A DNA stretch of 64,000 bases. Source: Ruminococcus sp. OA3. Lineage in GTDB: Bacteria > Bacillota > Clostridia > Lachnospirales > Lachnospiraceae. The notes under the pieces were generated by a model. It was not told the DNA's origin, searched no databases, and was given only the letters and a program-made list of their open reading frames with translations. A program made the translations under genes and the position numbers. The DNA is taken from the NCBI RefSeq assembly GCF_022440845.1, contig NZ_JAKNTO010000001.1, positions 2,790,001 through 2,854,000 on the forward strand, in the 5' to 3' direction. Below are positions 35,428-45,163 of this stretch, in pieces. Within the stretch, counting starts at the first letter, position 1. Each line of letters begins with the position of its first letter.

Positions 35428-37053
35428 TTACTGAATATCTACATCTCCCCAGATGATACCTTCATAAGAAGTAGGGGCCTCGGTAATTCCTGTCACGCGT
35501 TTATTATATACGTACTCTTTGTTTGGATAATACAGCGGAATACACACTGCCTGATCATTCATCCTCGTAAAGATGGCGTCATATAATGTTGTCCTCTCAT
35601 CTTCGTCAATGGTGACTAATACTTTCTCAATGTTCTCGTTGATCTGTTCATCATACCAGGAAACAGAGGGATTTCCTTCGGATTGATAGAACAGACTGGA
35701 AAGGAAACCATGAGGATTCCAGGAATCTTCATAAGTACGATAAATGATCATATCGTAATCTCTTGTCGACCAGATTGCATCATAATAGGATGCCGACTCC
35801 ATCTGAACCAGCTCAACCTCGATGCCAACCTTTGCATATTCAGACTGCAGATATTCGCAAATTGTCTTCCAGTTTGCAAATTCCTCTGTCTGAAATACCA
35901 GTCGGAATGACAGTTTTTCTCCGTCTTTCTCCACGATGCCGTCTCCGTTTGTATCTTCGTACCCTGCTTCTTTTAAAAGTTCCCCCGCTTTTTCTGTATC
36001 ATATGCATAACCAGGACTGTTCTCTTCTGTCACATATGGTGTATTCGGGGTAAAAAGACCGGTTGCGGCTGTGCCCGCTCCATCCAGCAGGTCATTTACA
36101 AGCCCTTCCTGATTGGTGGCATAATTCAATGCCTGACGAACTTTCTGATCCTGAAGCGCTTTATTTTCATAATTGAGAATCAGATAAAAACTCTGTGTTC
36201 CGTTGGCCTTTAGTATTTCCAGATTCTCATCATTTTCTATTACTGATTTATTTTCCACCGGTGTATCACCGATCGTGATATCCGCTTCACCGCTCTGCAT
36301 GGCCATGGTTCTTGCCTGTCCGTCTTCTACCAGTTTCAGGATGACTTTATCCACTTTTGGTGCTTCCCCGTAATAATAAGGGTTGGGAACCAGTACCACT
36401 TCCTGGTTGGTTTCATAGCTCTCAACCATCCACTGCCCGGCTCCGATCATCTCCTTAAAATTTCCTTCTTCATCTACTGCATTTTCACTCAGCATACGAT
36501 AAGGACGTGGGTACGTAAATTCGATCAGACAGGGATATGCTACTTTGTCAAAGATAAAAGTAACGGTATAGTCATCAACTTTTTTTACATCCAGCAGCGT
36601 TGCAGAAAATACCTGCTGTTCCGTCCAGCGGGAATAATTAAACAGTACACTGTCTGCATTAAAATCTGTACCGTCAGAATATTTTGCATCTTCTCTCAAA
36701 TGAAAGGTGTATTCTTTTCCGTCTTCGCTGATCTCCCAGTATTTAGCCAGTGCCGGCTCAATTTCACCGCCGGATCCGTATTTGACCAGTGGTTCATAGA
36801 CCATTTCCAGCAGTCGGAAATCTTCGTCACAGCTCGAGATCGTATCAGCATCCTCCGGTGTTATATCACTGGAAATCAGGGCTGTTACCACCTTTTCTTC
36901 TGCCGATGTCGTTTCACCGTCCTCCTGTTCCGCCTCTATGCTGCCGGATTCCTGGGAAGTACTCTTATCACCTCCTGAACTGCATCCTGTAAGGAACAGT
37001 ACCGAGCTTATAACTGCTGTCATAAATAGTCTACTTGCTTTTTTTCTCATCAT
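35428..37053 (-). CDS. NikA/CntA-like substrate-binding lipoprotein (SBP family 5)
   Basis: 541-aa extracytoplasmic binding protein. Signal peptide with lipobox LFLTGCSS puts the mature protein on the membrane surface, followed by an acidic Ser/Glu-rich linker. The SBP_bac_5 fold is complete. The stretch [18 protein letters not shown] corresponds to the RTxGxxYDPHxxLSS region of nickel and metal-chelate binders such as NikA and CntA, which favours a metal complex over a plain peptide. It is the binding component for the permeases and ATPases just upstream. Confidence 0.85.
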   Translation of the reverse strand: MMRKKASRLFMTAVISSVLFLTGCSSGGDKSTSQESGSIEAEQEDGETTSAEEKVVTALISSDITPEDADTISSCDEDFRLLEMVYEPLVKYGSGGEIEPALAKYWEISEDGKEYTFHLREDAKYSDGTDFNADSVLFNYSRWTEQQVFSATLLDVKKVDDYTVTFIFDKVAYPCLIEFTYPRPYRMLSENAVDEEGNFKEMIGAGQWMVESYETNQEVVLVPNPYYYGEAPKVDKVILKLVEDGQARTMAMQSGEADITIGDTPVENKSVIENDENLEILKANGTQSFYLILNYENKALQDQKVRQALNYATNQEGLVNDLLDGAGTAATGLFTPNTPYVTEENSPGYAYDTEKAGELLKEAGYEDTNGDGIVEKDGEKLSFRLVFQTEEFANWKTICEYLQSEYAKVGIEVELVQMESASYYDAIWSTRDYDMIIYRTYEDSWNPHGFLSSLFYQSEGNPSVSWYDEQINENIEKVLVTIDEDERTTLYDAIFTRMNDQAVCIPLYYPNKEYVYNKRVTGITEAPTSYEGIIWGDVDIQ

Positions 37054-37068
37054 TTTGTCTCTCCTTTT

Positions 37069-38016
37069 TTATGTATGATAACAGTGACAGGCGACATTAT
37101 GTCCTGTTGCCGCTTCCCTGAGTAAGGGCTGAACTTCTTTGCACACTTCTTTACGATAGGGGCACCTGTTTTGGAAACTGCAGCCTTTTACATCACTTTG
37201 TACAGCTGCCGGCCGTGCACCTTTTGGAATTCCAATCTTTCTTTCTCTTGGATCTGTTGCCGGAATCGACTGGAACAACAGCTTCGTATATGGGTGAAGT
37301 GCCGTTTTTTCGATCTGTTCTGTCTGAGCGATCTGCTCCACAATTTTCCCCTGATACATGATAGCTACAGCATCACATACATAGGGGACATTGGACAGAT
37401 CATGCGTAATCAAAAGATAAGTAATACCGAATTCCTGACCCATATCCCGCAACAAAGTTAAGATTTGTTTTCGTATGGAAAAGTCCAGACTTGAGACTGG
37501 TTCGTCACAGATTACCATTTTCGGATGGAGCACGAGTGCCCTCGCAATATTGGCTCTCTGACATTGGCCGCCACTGATCTGGCTGGCATAGCTGTTTCCA
37601 AAGGACGGATCCAGACCGACTTTTTCCAGTACTTCCTCTATAGCTTCACTGTACTCTGCCTTTGACAGCGAGACGTAGTTTTTCAACACTTCATAAATAC
37701 TCTCACCAATCGTATACCCCGGATCAAATACTCCGCTGCTGCTTTGGAATATCATCTGCATATCCCTGCGCAGTCTGCGGATTTCTTTTTCCTTCAAATT
37801 TTGAATTTCTTTTCCCATAAAAGAAATTGTTCCGGAAGATACCTTTTCAAGTCCTACTGCCAATTTTCCAAAAGTTGTTTTTCCGCTTCCGCTTTCACCA
37901 ATCAGTGCCAGTGATTTTCCTTTGATAAGCTTGAGCGAGACACCGTCGACGGCTCTGATTGAATCTGTTTTGCCGTAAATTTTTTTCACTTCGTCAGCCG
38001 ACAATATAGTTTTCAT
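37069..38016 (-). CDS. ABC importer ATPase (NikE/DppF-like)
   Basis: 315-aa ATPase: Walker A GESGSGKTT, signature SGGQCQRANIARAL, Walker B MVICDEPVSSLD, switch His in LLITHDLS. The C-terminal oligopeptide/nickel extension (about 235-310) has CSFQNRCPYRKEVCKEVQP, the cluster-binding-type Cys motif usual in OppF/DppF proteins. It follows the partner ATPase by 12 bases and precedes the binding protein gene by 15. Confidence 0.92.
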   Translation of the reverse strand: MKTILSADEVKKIYGKTDSIRAVDGVSLKLIKGKSLALIGESGSGKTTFGKLAVGLEKVSSGTISFMGKEIQNLKEKEIRRLRRDMQMIFQSSSGVFDPGYTIGESIYEVLKNYVSLSKAEYSEAIEEVLEKVGLDPSFGNSYASQISGGQCQRANIARALVLHPKMVICDEPVSSLDFSIRKQILTLLRDMGQEFGITYLLITHDLSNVPYVCDAVAIMYQGKIVEQIAQTEQIEKTALHPYTKLLFQSIPATDPRERKIGIPKGARPAAVQSDVKGCSFQNRCPYRKEVCKEVQPLLREAATGHNVACHCYHT

Positions 38017-38028
38017 GTTTCGTCTCCT

Positions 38029-38820
38029 TTATAAGATTGCATTCAGCAGCTGTTTTGTATAATGATGTTTTGGATGGTGAAATACAGTGTCCACATCGGC
38101 ATCTTCTACAATTTCACCATCCTGCATGATATAAACATAATCTGCAATCTCCGCAACAACTCCAAGATCATGGGTAATAAATAAAACGCCCACGTTCTCT
38201 TTTTTGCTCATCTGGTATATTTCCGAAAGAATCTGTCTCTGAACCGTCACATCCAGAGCTGTTGTCGGTTCATCTGCAATCAAAAATGTAGGATGAAGTG
38301 CCATGGCGATGGCAATCATCACACGCTGACACATCCCTCCGCTTAACTCAAAAGGATATTTTTTCATCAACTGCTCTGGATTTTGCAGGTCCACTGCCTC
38401 CAGATACGATACCGATTTTTCAAAAGCTTCTTTCCTGTTTATCTTATAGTGGCACAAAAGCCCTTCTGACATCTGATCTCCCACAGTATACAATGGATTT
38501 AACGAGGCGAGCGGATCCTGAAAAATCATACCCATCAGGGTGCCGTTTAGCTTCTGGCGCTGTTTTTGGGAAAGATCTTTGAAATTGATATCACCGGCCC
38601 GTATATCGCCCTTTACAACCTTGCCATTGGCAGGCAGCAAATCCATAATGGCAAGGGAGGTGACTGATTTTCCACTTCCGCTCTCCCCCACCAGTGCTGT
38701 GATCTTCCCTCTTTGTACTTCCAGACTGACTCCGTTTAATGCGCGAACCACACCTTCCGAGGTGTAAAATTCAACATGCAGATCAGTGACGGTTAGCCGA
38801 TCATTTTGCTGACATTCCAT
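38029..38820 (-). CDS. ABC importer ATPase (NikD/DppD-like)
   Basis: 263-aa ATPase: Walker A GESGSGKSVTSL, Q-loop IFQDPLASLNPLY, signature LSGGMCQRVMIAIAM, Walker B FLIADEPTTALDVT, switch LFITHDLGVVAE. Shorter than DppD because the C-terminal Cys-containing extension is missing, as in NikD-type subunits. Its start overlaps the end of the preceding permease gene by 20 bases. Confidence 0.92.
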   Translation of the reverse strand: MECQQNDRLTVTDLHVEFYTSEGVVRALNGVSLEVQRGKITALVGESGSGKSVTSLAIMDLLPANGKVVKGDIRAGDINFKDLSQKQRQKLNGTLMGMIFQDPLASLNPLYTVGDQMSEGLLCHYKINRKEAFEKSVSYLEAVDLQNPEQLMKKYPFELSGGMCQRVMIAIAMALHPTFLIADEPTTALDVTVQRQILSEIYQMSKKENVGVLFITHDLGVVAEIADYVYIMQDGEIVEDADVDTVFHHPKHHYTKQLLNAIL

Positions 38821-39661
38821 TTTTCATCCCATCTCCTAACAAATTAAAGGCCATTACTACAATTACAATTACAATTCCCGGGTACATCATCAGGCGGGGA
38901 TATGTCTGAATAAAATTTTGACTGTCACTTAGCATGATCCCCCACTCCAGTACAGGCGGCTGTACACCCAGCCCGATAAAGGAAAACCCGGCGATCGCCA
39001 GGATAATCGAACCAATCTCAATCGTCGCCAGCGCGATGATTGAGGGCGAAATATTTTTTAATACATGTTTAAAAATAATCTGTCCGTGGCTGCATCCCCC
39101 TGCTTTTAATGCCAACATATAATTCTGTTCTTTGAGTTGCATCGTCAAAGCCCTCGTAAGCCTTGCATAGGCAGCCCAGTATACACAGGACATGGCGATT
39201 ACCAGATTTCTTCCGCTGGCGCCCAGAGTGCCGGCAATCGCCAGTGCGACGATAAAGCTGGGCATCGCCATAAAGATATCTATGATCCGCATGATAAACA
39301 GATCCAGTTTTCCCCCCACATATCCGGAAATAAGACCAATAGGCACTCCGATCAGCAGCGTCAATAGCAGCACAATACCGCTGTACAGCAGAGAATATCT
39401 GCTTCCCCAGATCAGCCGGGAAAGGATGCAGCGTCCCAGCTGATCCGTTCCCAGCAGGTAGCTGCGGCTGGGTCCTTCCAGTTTATGGGCAACGTCCACC
39501 AGTAAGGGATTATTAGGTGCAAGGACAGGTGCAAAGACAGCGGCGATAATAAATAGCAGAACAATGATCAGCCCAACCTTGGTTTTGCCCTGCTGAAATA
39601 TCTGTTTCCATCTGGTATTGGATAACCCTTGATTTTCCAGCTCTTTTGCTCGTTTTTTCAT
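38801..39661 (-). CDS. ABC importer permease (NikC/DppC-like)
   Basis: 286-aa membrane protein with an N-terminal OppC-N segment (GLIIVLLFIIAAVFAPVLAP), LLGTDQLGRCILSRLIWGSR, and the EAA-type loop ALKAGGCSHGQIIFKHVLKN that contacts the ATPases. Six hydrophobic segments. It pairs with the NikB-like permease nine bases upstream. Confidence 0.92.
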   Translation of the reverse strand: MKKRAKELENQGLSNTRWKQIFQQGKTKVGLIIVLLFIIAAVFAPVLAPNNPLLVDVAHKLEGPSRSYLLGTDQLGRCILSRLIWGSRYSLLYSGIVLLLTLLIGVPIGLISGYVGGKLDLFIMRIIDIFMAMPSFIVALAIAGTLGASGRNLVIAMSCVYWAAYARLTRALTMQLKEQNYMLALKAGGCSHGQIIFKHVLKNISPSIIALATIEIGSIILAIAGFSFIGLGVQPPVLEWGIMLSDSQNFIQTYPRLMMYPGIVIVIVVMAFNLLGDGMKNGMSAK

Positions 39662-39670
39662 AACACCCTC

Positions 39671-40606
39671 CTATTCCAGCTGAATTCTGGCATCAATCGC
39701 TGAATACAGGATATCGATCAGAAGATTGAGCACCACCACAAAACAGGTGATGACCAGAATAAAACACTGAAGCACCGGCAGATCTTTTGTATAGACAGCT
39801 TCAAGCGCCAGCTTTCCAATTCCCTGGATAGAATAGATCGATTCTATCACTGCTGATCCGCACAGAAGACTGACACACATGCTGCTCATCTGTGTAATTA
39901 CAGGCAGGATTGCGTTCTTCAGTCCATGTTTCATTACAATTTTAAAACCTGATAACCCTTTGGCGCGGCAAGCACGGATATAATCTTTTTTTAATACATC
40001 ACTCAAATTTGTTCTCATCAGACGAATTACCACACCAAAATAGCCGATGTCCAGCGTGACCGCTGCCAAAATAGGAACATCCGTCCCCCCGATGATTGGA
40101 ATCAGCTTTAATTTTACTCCAAAAAGGTAAAGCAGCATCAGCCCCAGCCAGAAAGACGGCATGGAGACACTGAAAAAGGAAAACACCTGCAATAGTTTGT
40201 CGATCCAGGAATGTTCCCACACTGCCGATATAATTCCAAGCGGAATTGCTGCCAGCAACAAGAGCAGGAATGCTGTCACTGCCAGTTTCAGTGTAGCCGG
40301 AAACCGTTTTGTCAGTTCTTCTGCTGCAGACTTCTGGGTCTGATAGGAAATCCCAAAATCCCCGTGCAGCACATTTCCCAGCCACCTAATATATTGTCTG
40401 CAGATTGGCTGGTCCAGGCCATTCTCATGGCGTACCTGTTCAATCTCAGTCTGGGTGGGGTGACCATAGATCTGTTCTGCCAGGACCCTTGCCGCATCAC
40501 CTGATGACAGTGTACTCAATCCAAACACCAATATGGACATCACCAGTACAATCGGCAACAGTATCAACAATCTTTTCACCACATATTTCAGCACATTATT
40601 CACCAC
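39671..40606 (-). CDS. ABC importer permease (NikB/DppB-like)
   Basis: 311-aa membrane permease with six segments. Features: N-terminal VVKRLLILLPIVLVMSILVFGL, LDQPICRQYIRWLGNVLHGDFGIS typical of DppB/NikB, and EAA loop RACRAKGLSGFKIVMKHGLKN. The likely GTG start overlaps the end of the exporter gene by 11 bases, so importer and half-exporters are expressed as one unit. Confidence 0.92.
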   Translation of the reverse strand: MVNNVLKYVVKRLLILLPIVLVMSILVFGLSTLSSGDAARVLAEQIYGHPTQTEIEQVRHENGLDQPICRQYIRWLGNVLHGDFGISYQTQKSAAEELTKRFPATLKLAVTAFLLLLLAAIPLGIISAVWEHSWIDKLLQVFSFFSVSMPSFWLGLMLLYLFGVKLKLIPIIGGTDVPILAAVTLDIGYFGVVIRLMRTNLSDVLKKDYIRACRAKGLSGFKIVMKHGLKNAILPVITQMSSMCVSLLCGSAVIESIYSIQGIGKLALEAVYTKDLPVLQCFILVITCFVVVLNLLIDILYSAIDARIQLE

Positions 40607-42353
40607 CCTTACCGCTGCGGCTGATCTGAGCTGAAATCAGCTCCCTGAATAACCCCTGCACTTGGGCCAGCTCCTCATAGGTACCCATCTGAACCACGTG
40701 ACCGCTTTTCAGAACTACAATTTTATCTGCCGACCGGATTGTGGAAAGACGATGGGCTACAATAATAGTGGTCTTTCTGGAGCTTGATATTCTGATGGAC
40801 TCCTGAATCTCTTTCTCATTTTCTGTATCCAAATTGGACACTGCCTCATCCAGGATCAGTATGGGCGAACTTTTTAACAAAGCCCTTGCTATGGCAATCC
40901 TTTGCCGCTGGCCGCCTGACAGCTTCAATCCGCTCTCACCGGCTATCGTATCGTATCCTTTGGGCAGCTCCATGATGAACTCATGGGCAAGTGCCATCCT
41001 GGCAGCCTGCTCTACCTCATCATCCGTAGCCTCCGGTTTCCCGAGCCGGATGTTTTCACGAATTGTATCCCGAAACAGATACACATCCTGAAGCACAACG
41101 GATGTCAGCTCCCTTAAATTCTTAAGAGTCATATCCCGCAGATCACAGCCTCCGATTTTTATGGAACCTTCTTTTACATCCCAGTAACGAAGAAGCAGAT
41201 TCATACACGTAGTTTTTCCCGCTCCGGAAGCTCCCACAAGGGCAACCGTCTCACCCGGGTTGACGGTAAAACTGACATGTTCCACCGCATTTTCCAGATC
41301 TTCCTGATAGCGAAACGACACGCGATCGTATGTCACAATTGGTGACAGCCCGTCAGTATCTACTTCTTTGCCGCAGTCCTTCACCTGGGGTTCAGCTTCC
41401 AGTACACGGTAGACACGATCCGCCGCTGCGAAGATCAGCCCAAAGTTTCTCGCCGTATTACACACTTCCACAACGGGTCCCAGAACCATACCGGAAAGTA
41501 TTACCACCACCGGATACCAGGCAAAACCAATCTTTCCTTTCAGCACCAGTCCTGCCGCTACAGCCGTTATGCACAGCATGGAGACTCCCAGGACTCCCTG
41601 AAGCAGGGCACCCTCTGTTCCCAGACGTTTGCCGTAGACAAGCTGACTTGCATAAAATCGGCTCATGTAGGCTTCATTTTTCTTCTGATAAGCTTTCAGG
41701 TAATTCAAAGAAAGAATCTCCTTCATACCCTGAACACCTTCCATGGTAACCGCATTGGCATCTCCCAGCTGTTCTCTTACCTGTCTCCCCTGGGTATCCG
41801 CCTTCTTTTTCATCCAGACCGGAATCCAAACAAGGATGATCAAAAAGAAGATCAGCAGCAGCGGCAGTACCGGATAAAGAAAGCCCAGGCAGACCATCAG
41901 CACCAGCGGCGCAATCACCGCCACCAGAATGCTTCCGAATGAATGGGCAAAAAACCACTCCAGCAATTCCACATCACTCATCAACGTGGAGGCGAGCTGT
42001 CCGGAACGCATATTCAGTAAAATCGCAGGCGAGACCCGTTCAATAGCATCAAACAATCTGATCCTGAAATCTGCCAGAACCTTAAAAGCCACATCATGGG
42101 CCAGCCACATCTCCATAAAATAGAAGAAAACCCTTGCCGCGACGATAGCAGCGAGCAGGGCCGCCATCGCCGGCATACGTTCCAGCAGCTTTCCTTCAAT
42201 CGCAAGCCCTGTCAGGTACGCACAGAATGCCGACACTGCAACGATAGAAAGCTGGTGTCCCACACCGCTTGCGACAGCTCCCGCAATTCTGGCTCCGTAC
42301 GGTTTCAACCTTTTGGAAAGTCGTAATACATTTTGAATTCTTGTTTTTTCCAT
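40596..42353 (-). CDS. ABC exporter-fold half-transporter (second of pair)
   Basis: 585-aa protein with an N-terminal six-helix domain (about 15-300) and a C-terminal ATPase (about 335-575): Walker A GASGAGKTTCMNLL, signature LSGGQRQRIAIARAL, Walker B ILILDEAVSNLD, switch IVAHRLST. The frame is open to 42518, but that part overlaps the preceding gene; ATG 42353 follows AAGGAACAACAA. With the gene upstream it forms a heterodimeric pair. Exporter-fold pairs of the YbtPQ/IrtAB type import metal chelates, so either direction is possible. Confidence 0.88.
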   Translation of the reverse strand: MEKTRIQNVLRLSKRLKPYGARIAGAVASGVGHQLSIVAVSAFCAYLTGLAIEGKLLERMPAMAALLAAIVAARVFFYFMEMWLAHDVAFKVLADFRIRLFDAIERVSPAILLNMRSGQLASTLMSDVELLEWFFAHSFGSILVAVIAPLVLMVCLGFLYPVLPLLLIFFLIILVWIPVWMKKKADTQGRQVREQLGDANAVTMEGVQGMKEILSLNYLKAYQKKNEAYMSRFYASQLVYGKRLGTEGALLQGVLGVSMLCITAVAAGLVLKGKIGFAWYPVVVILSGMVLGPVVEVCNTARNFGLIFAAADRVYRVLEAEPQVKDCGKEVDTDGLSPIVTYDRVSFRYQEDLENAVEHVSFTVNPGETVALVGASGAGKTTCMNLLLRYWDVKEGSIKIGGCDLRDMTLKNLRELTSVVLQDVYLFRDTIRENIRLGKPEATDDEVEQAARMALAHEFIMELPKGYDTIAGESGLKLSGGQRQRIAIARALLKSSPILILDEAVSNLDTENEKEIQESIRISSSRKTTIIVAHRLSTIRSADKIVVLKSGHVVQMGTYEELAQVQGLFRELISAQISRSGKGGE

Positions 42354-42366
42354 TTGTTGTTCCTTT

Positions 42367-44097
42367 TTACTTTTCTGCATATTTCTGTGCCTGTATGAGT
42401 CCCTGATAGGTACTGTTATGTTCCAGTAACTCCTGGTGAGTTCCCCATCCTGCCAGTTTTCCATGATCCAGCACATAGATCCTGTCTGCATGCTCAATGG
42501 TAGAAAGCCTGTGAGCAATTACAATGGTCGTCTTATGTTTCATACACCGATTCAGGGCTTCCTGTATCAATGACTCATGAATCATATCAACACTGGACGT
42601 AGCCTCATCCAAAATCAGGATTGGTGCGTCTTTGAGAATTGCCCGGGCTATGGAAACCCGTTGACGTTCTCCGCCGGAAAGCGTAGCGCCTCTTTCTCCT
42701 ACAATCGTGTCATATCCGTCAGGAAGTTCCATGATGCATTCGTGAACATTCGCCGTTTTTGCCGCTTCTATCATCGCCTCATCGGAGGCTTTTGGATTTG
42801 CCATTTTGATGTTTTCCCGGATCGTTCCATAAAACAGATAGGATTCCTGGAACACCACCGCAATTTTGCTGCGCAGAAACTCGATGGAAAAATCCCGAAG
42901 ATCCCTTCCGTCCAGAATAATACTGCCGGAGGAAACATCATAAAAACGAAGCAGAAGGTTCACAATTGTAGACTTTCCGGAACCCGATTTTCCCACAATG
43001 GCTGTAATCTTTCCTGAGTCAAACTGTAAATCAATATTCTCCAGTACATCTGCGGAACTCTTATCGTAATGAAAGAATACCTGATTCATGGAAATCTCCG
43101 GGAGCTCTCCGGTGAGCTGATCCGGACCTTTTCCATCCTTCAATGCGACCGGTTCATCCAGCACCGCAAACAGCTCTTCTGCTACGGAGAGTCCCAGATA
43201 ACTGCTGTGCCAGTATGTATTCATATCATTCAGAGGCTTCATACATTCACCTGCCAGGAACAGAATGATCAGGAGACTTCCATAGGATAGCTTTCCCTGA
43301 GCCATGTGATACGCTGCAATGGCGATGCTGGCTGCCGTTCCGATGGCCGTACACGTAACGATCACTGCTGAGTCCGACAGGGAAATTCCCAGATTTTTCA
43401 TGGATTCTCCTGCAAATCCCCAGGCACGCTCCGCCAGCTTCTTTCCTTCCCGTTTGCTGACTCCCATGGATTTCAGCGTATTCATACCCTGCATGCTGTC
43501 GATGTACTGAGCATTCAAATCTGCATAATCCTGCCAGTATTCAATCATTACTTTAGATACTGCCGGCATAAATAAATGGGGAACTACGATGGCTAAAATC
43601 GCCATGATCAAAACAAGAAGCCCTACTGCCCAGTCCAGTGTCCACAGATAAACCGTAGAAAACAGCGTTGTCACAAATACCACAACCGTTTGCGGCAGGT
43701 ACTGGACCAGAAACGCCTCAAAAGACTCGACCCCGTCTGTGATCAGTGACTGCAGGTTTCCCGTCCGTTTGTCATTTCTATAGGACGGTCCCAGCTGCAT
43801 CAGTTTTGCCAGCATCGTATTCCTGATGACTGCCTTTACCTTGGCTGCCATCTTTTTCGTGTATCCTTCCTGATATCGTACCAGAAATGACCGGAACAAT
43901 AATGCCAGCAGGCATACTGCCAGATATCCCAGCACAGCCGACAGCTGCTTTTTATCAAATACAGCTGTGACACCCTTTGCAAGGCAAAATGCCTGTATAA
44001 AACTGCACGCAACCATGGATAGTCCCAATATGATCTTGACTGCAACATCTCCCGGTATCTTTTTTAGAAATTCAATCAGTCTTATATATTTTCCCAT
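42367..44097 (-). CDS. ABC exporter-fold half-transporter (first of pair)
   Basis: 576-aa half-transporter: six membrane segments (about 15-300), then an ATPase with Walker A GKSGSGKSTIVNLL, signature LSGGERQRVSIARAI, Walker B ILILDEATSSVD and switch VIAHRLSTIEHADRIYVL. All catalytic residues are present in both partners, so this is not an asymmetric pair with a dead site. It lies nine bases downstream of the first methyltransferase gene. The transmembrane region recalls CydD-like and YbtP-like proteins; substrate unknown. Confidence 0.88.
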   Translation of the reverse strand: MGKYIRLIEFLKKIPGDVAVKIILGLSMVACSFIQAFCLAKGVTAVFDKKQLSAVLGYLAVCLLALLFRSFLVRYQEGYTKKMAAKVKAVIRNTMLAKLMQLGPSYRNDKRTGNLQSLITDGVESFEAFLVQYLPQTVVVFVTTLFSTVYLWTLDWAVGLLVLIMAILAIVVPHLFMPAVSKVMIEYWQDYADLNAQYIDSMQGMNTLKSMGVSKREGKKLAERAWGFAGESMKNLGISLSDSAVIVTCTAIGTAASIAIAAYHMAQGKLSYGSLLIILFLAGECMKPLNDMNTYWHSSYLGLSVAEELFAVLDEPVALKDGKGPDQLTGELPEISMNQVFFHYDKSSADVLENIDLQFDSGKITAIVGKSGSGKSTIVNLLLRFYDVSSGSIILDGRDLRDFSIEFLRSKIAVVFQESYLFYGTIRENIKMANPKASDEAMIEAAKTANVHECIMELPDGYDTIVGERGATLSGGERQRVSIARAILKDAPILILDEATSSVDMIHESLIQEALNRCMKHKTTIVIAHRLSTIEHADRIYVLDHGKLAGWGTHQELLEHNSTYQGLIQAQKYAEK

Positions 44098-44106
44098 AAT
44101 CGTCCG

Positions 44107-44856
44107 TTATTTTTCTGCGCCCACCATAAAGGCCGGTGTCAGTTTATTGAGTTCCTTTCCTTTTTCATCCCAGACTTTATCGATGATATTCGGCTCCGCA
44201 AATACTTTTGCAAATCCCAGTGACATCAGATATTCCAGATCCCACAACGGGCGAACCTTATCACTCATGAAGAGCTGACGGCTCAGTTCATCTCCTTTCT
44301 GTGGATTTGCATGAGCATGTACGTTCCGTCCGTATTTTTCATTAATTCTGGCCTCATTGTCCCGGTATCGTTTTCCAAGTTCCTCGTCGTACAGATAAAG
44401 ATACCAGCACGCATCAAATACCAGCAGTCTGCCTCCCGGCTTCAGCACCCGTTTCCACTCCCTGTACGCTTTCTGAGGATCCCCCAGGGTCCATGTTATA
44501 TTTCTGCTGATCACCATATCAAAGGTATTATCCGGAAACTGCAGGTCCTGACAGTCCATCGTCTGCAGTACTGCGTGCTGTCCCCGGGCTTTTACGTGTT
44601 CCTCTGCACAGGAAATCATATTTTCGGTAATATCGATTCCCGTCACCTCATGTCCCTCTTCCCCCAGAATGATCGGGAAAAATCCCGGACCGCATCCCGC
44701 ATCCAGAATTTTCAGAGAGCCGCTGTGTGGTACATAATCCCGAATCAATGCCTTCCACGCCTCGCAATGCGGTCCGTCCAGTTCCTCCTGAATTCCACGG
44801 CTGTAGACCTTCGCCTCACCCTCCCAATAATCTTTAATCTCGCTGTTCAGTTCCAT
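44107..44856 (-). CDS. Class I SAM-dependent methyltransferase (first gene of B12-riboswitch operon)
   Basis: 249-aa methyltransferase: motif I ILDAGCGPGFFPIIL, acidic motif II GIDITENMI, MDCQDLQFPDNTFDMVISRN, and WTLGDPQKAYREWKRVLKPGG, the last shared with the second methyltransferase of the operon. ATG 44856 is chosen for its AGGAGGA; the frame extends to 44928 but that part runs into the riboswitch terminator. Substrate unknown. Being the first gene behind the riboswitch, it is expected to be switched off when cobalamin is plentiful. Confidence 0.88.
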   Translation of the reverse strand: MELNSEIKDYWEGEAKVYSRGIQEELDGPHCEAWKALIRDYVPHSGSLKILDAGCGPGFFPIILGEEGHEVTGIDITENMISCAEEHVKARGQHAVLQTMDCQDLQFPDNTFDMVISRNITWTLGDPQKAYREWKRVLKPGGRLLVFDACWYLYLYDEELGKRYRDNEARINEKYGRNVHAHANPQKGDELSRQLFMSDKVRPLWDLEYLMSLGFAKVFAEPNIIDKVWDEKGKELNKLTPAFMVGAEK

Positions 44857-44894
44857 GTTGTCCTCCTTTTCATCTGGTTGTCTGTGCTTTAAAT

Positions 44895-44918
44895 AAAAAA
44901 ACGGCCCACTACGGCCGT
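44895..44918 (-). terminator. Riboswitch expression-platform terminator
   Basis: Minus strand: ACGGCC (44918-44913), six-base loop, GGCCGT (44906-44901), then TTTTTT. It lies between the cobalamin aptamer and the first start codon, so it is the regulated terminator rather than an operon end. Confidence 0.8.
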
Positions 44919-44941
44919 AAACACACAAATAACATATGCTC

Positions 44942-45145
44942 CTTATACACCGTAAGAATCATAACTACTTCTGCGCAAGCAGTTCTCCTGACTTAAGATC
45001 ATCACATTCTCCCACCTTCCCAGGTAAATACCCAGTGGCACCTTGAAAGAATGCTCCCTAACACAGTGACGGGATCGTACCGGATTCTGACCGGTTTCTC
45101 TATTAATCCTTTCGGAACTTGCACAGTTTAACTGTAAAATCGTAT
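44942..45145 (-). ncRNA. Cobalamin riboswitch (class I aptamer)
   Basis: Read on the minus strand, the order of conserved blocks fits the adenosylcobalamin-type riboswitch: AAGGATTAATAGAGAA, a GGTCAGAATCC-like stem, GATCCCGTCACTGT (core CCCGCCACTGT-like), GGTGCCACTGG, GGGAAGG with GAATG, and the B12 box AGTCAGGAGAACTGC. A terminator hairpin follows 25-50 bases later, implying transcriptional control (terminated when cobalamin binds). It heads the methyltransferase/ABC operon to its left. The rest of the gene-free interval, 45146-45279, holds only the probable promoter and AT-rich sequence. Confidence 0.92.
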
Positions 45146-45163
45146 TAAATTTGCTCTTTTATG

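Noticed and set aside
37171-37461. Plus-strand Cys-rich frame of 96 codons
   Set aside because: Antisense to an ABC ATPase gene with intact motifs; no RBS.
42354-42518. N-terminal extension of the second half-transporter
   Set aside because: It overlaps the ATPase end of the first half-transporter and has no RBS; ATG 42353 fits.
44857-44928. N-terminal extension of the first methyltransferase
   Set aside because: The extension would be encoded by the riboswitch terminator hairpin; the downstream ATG has a perfect RBS and begins the domain.
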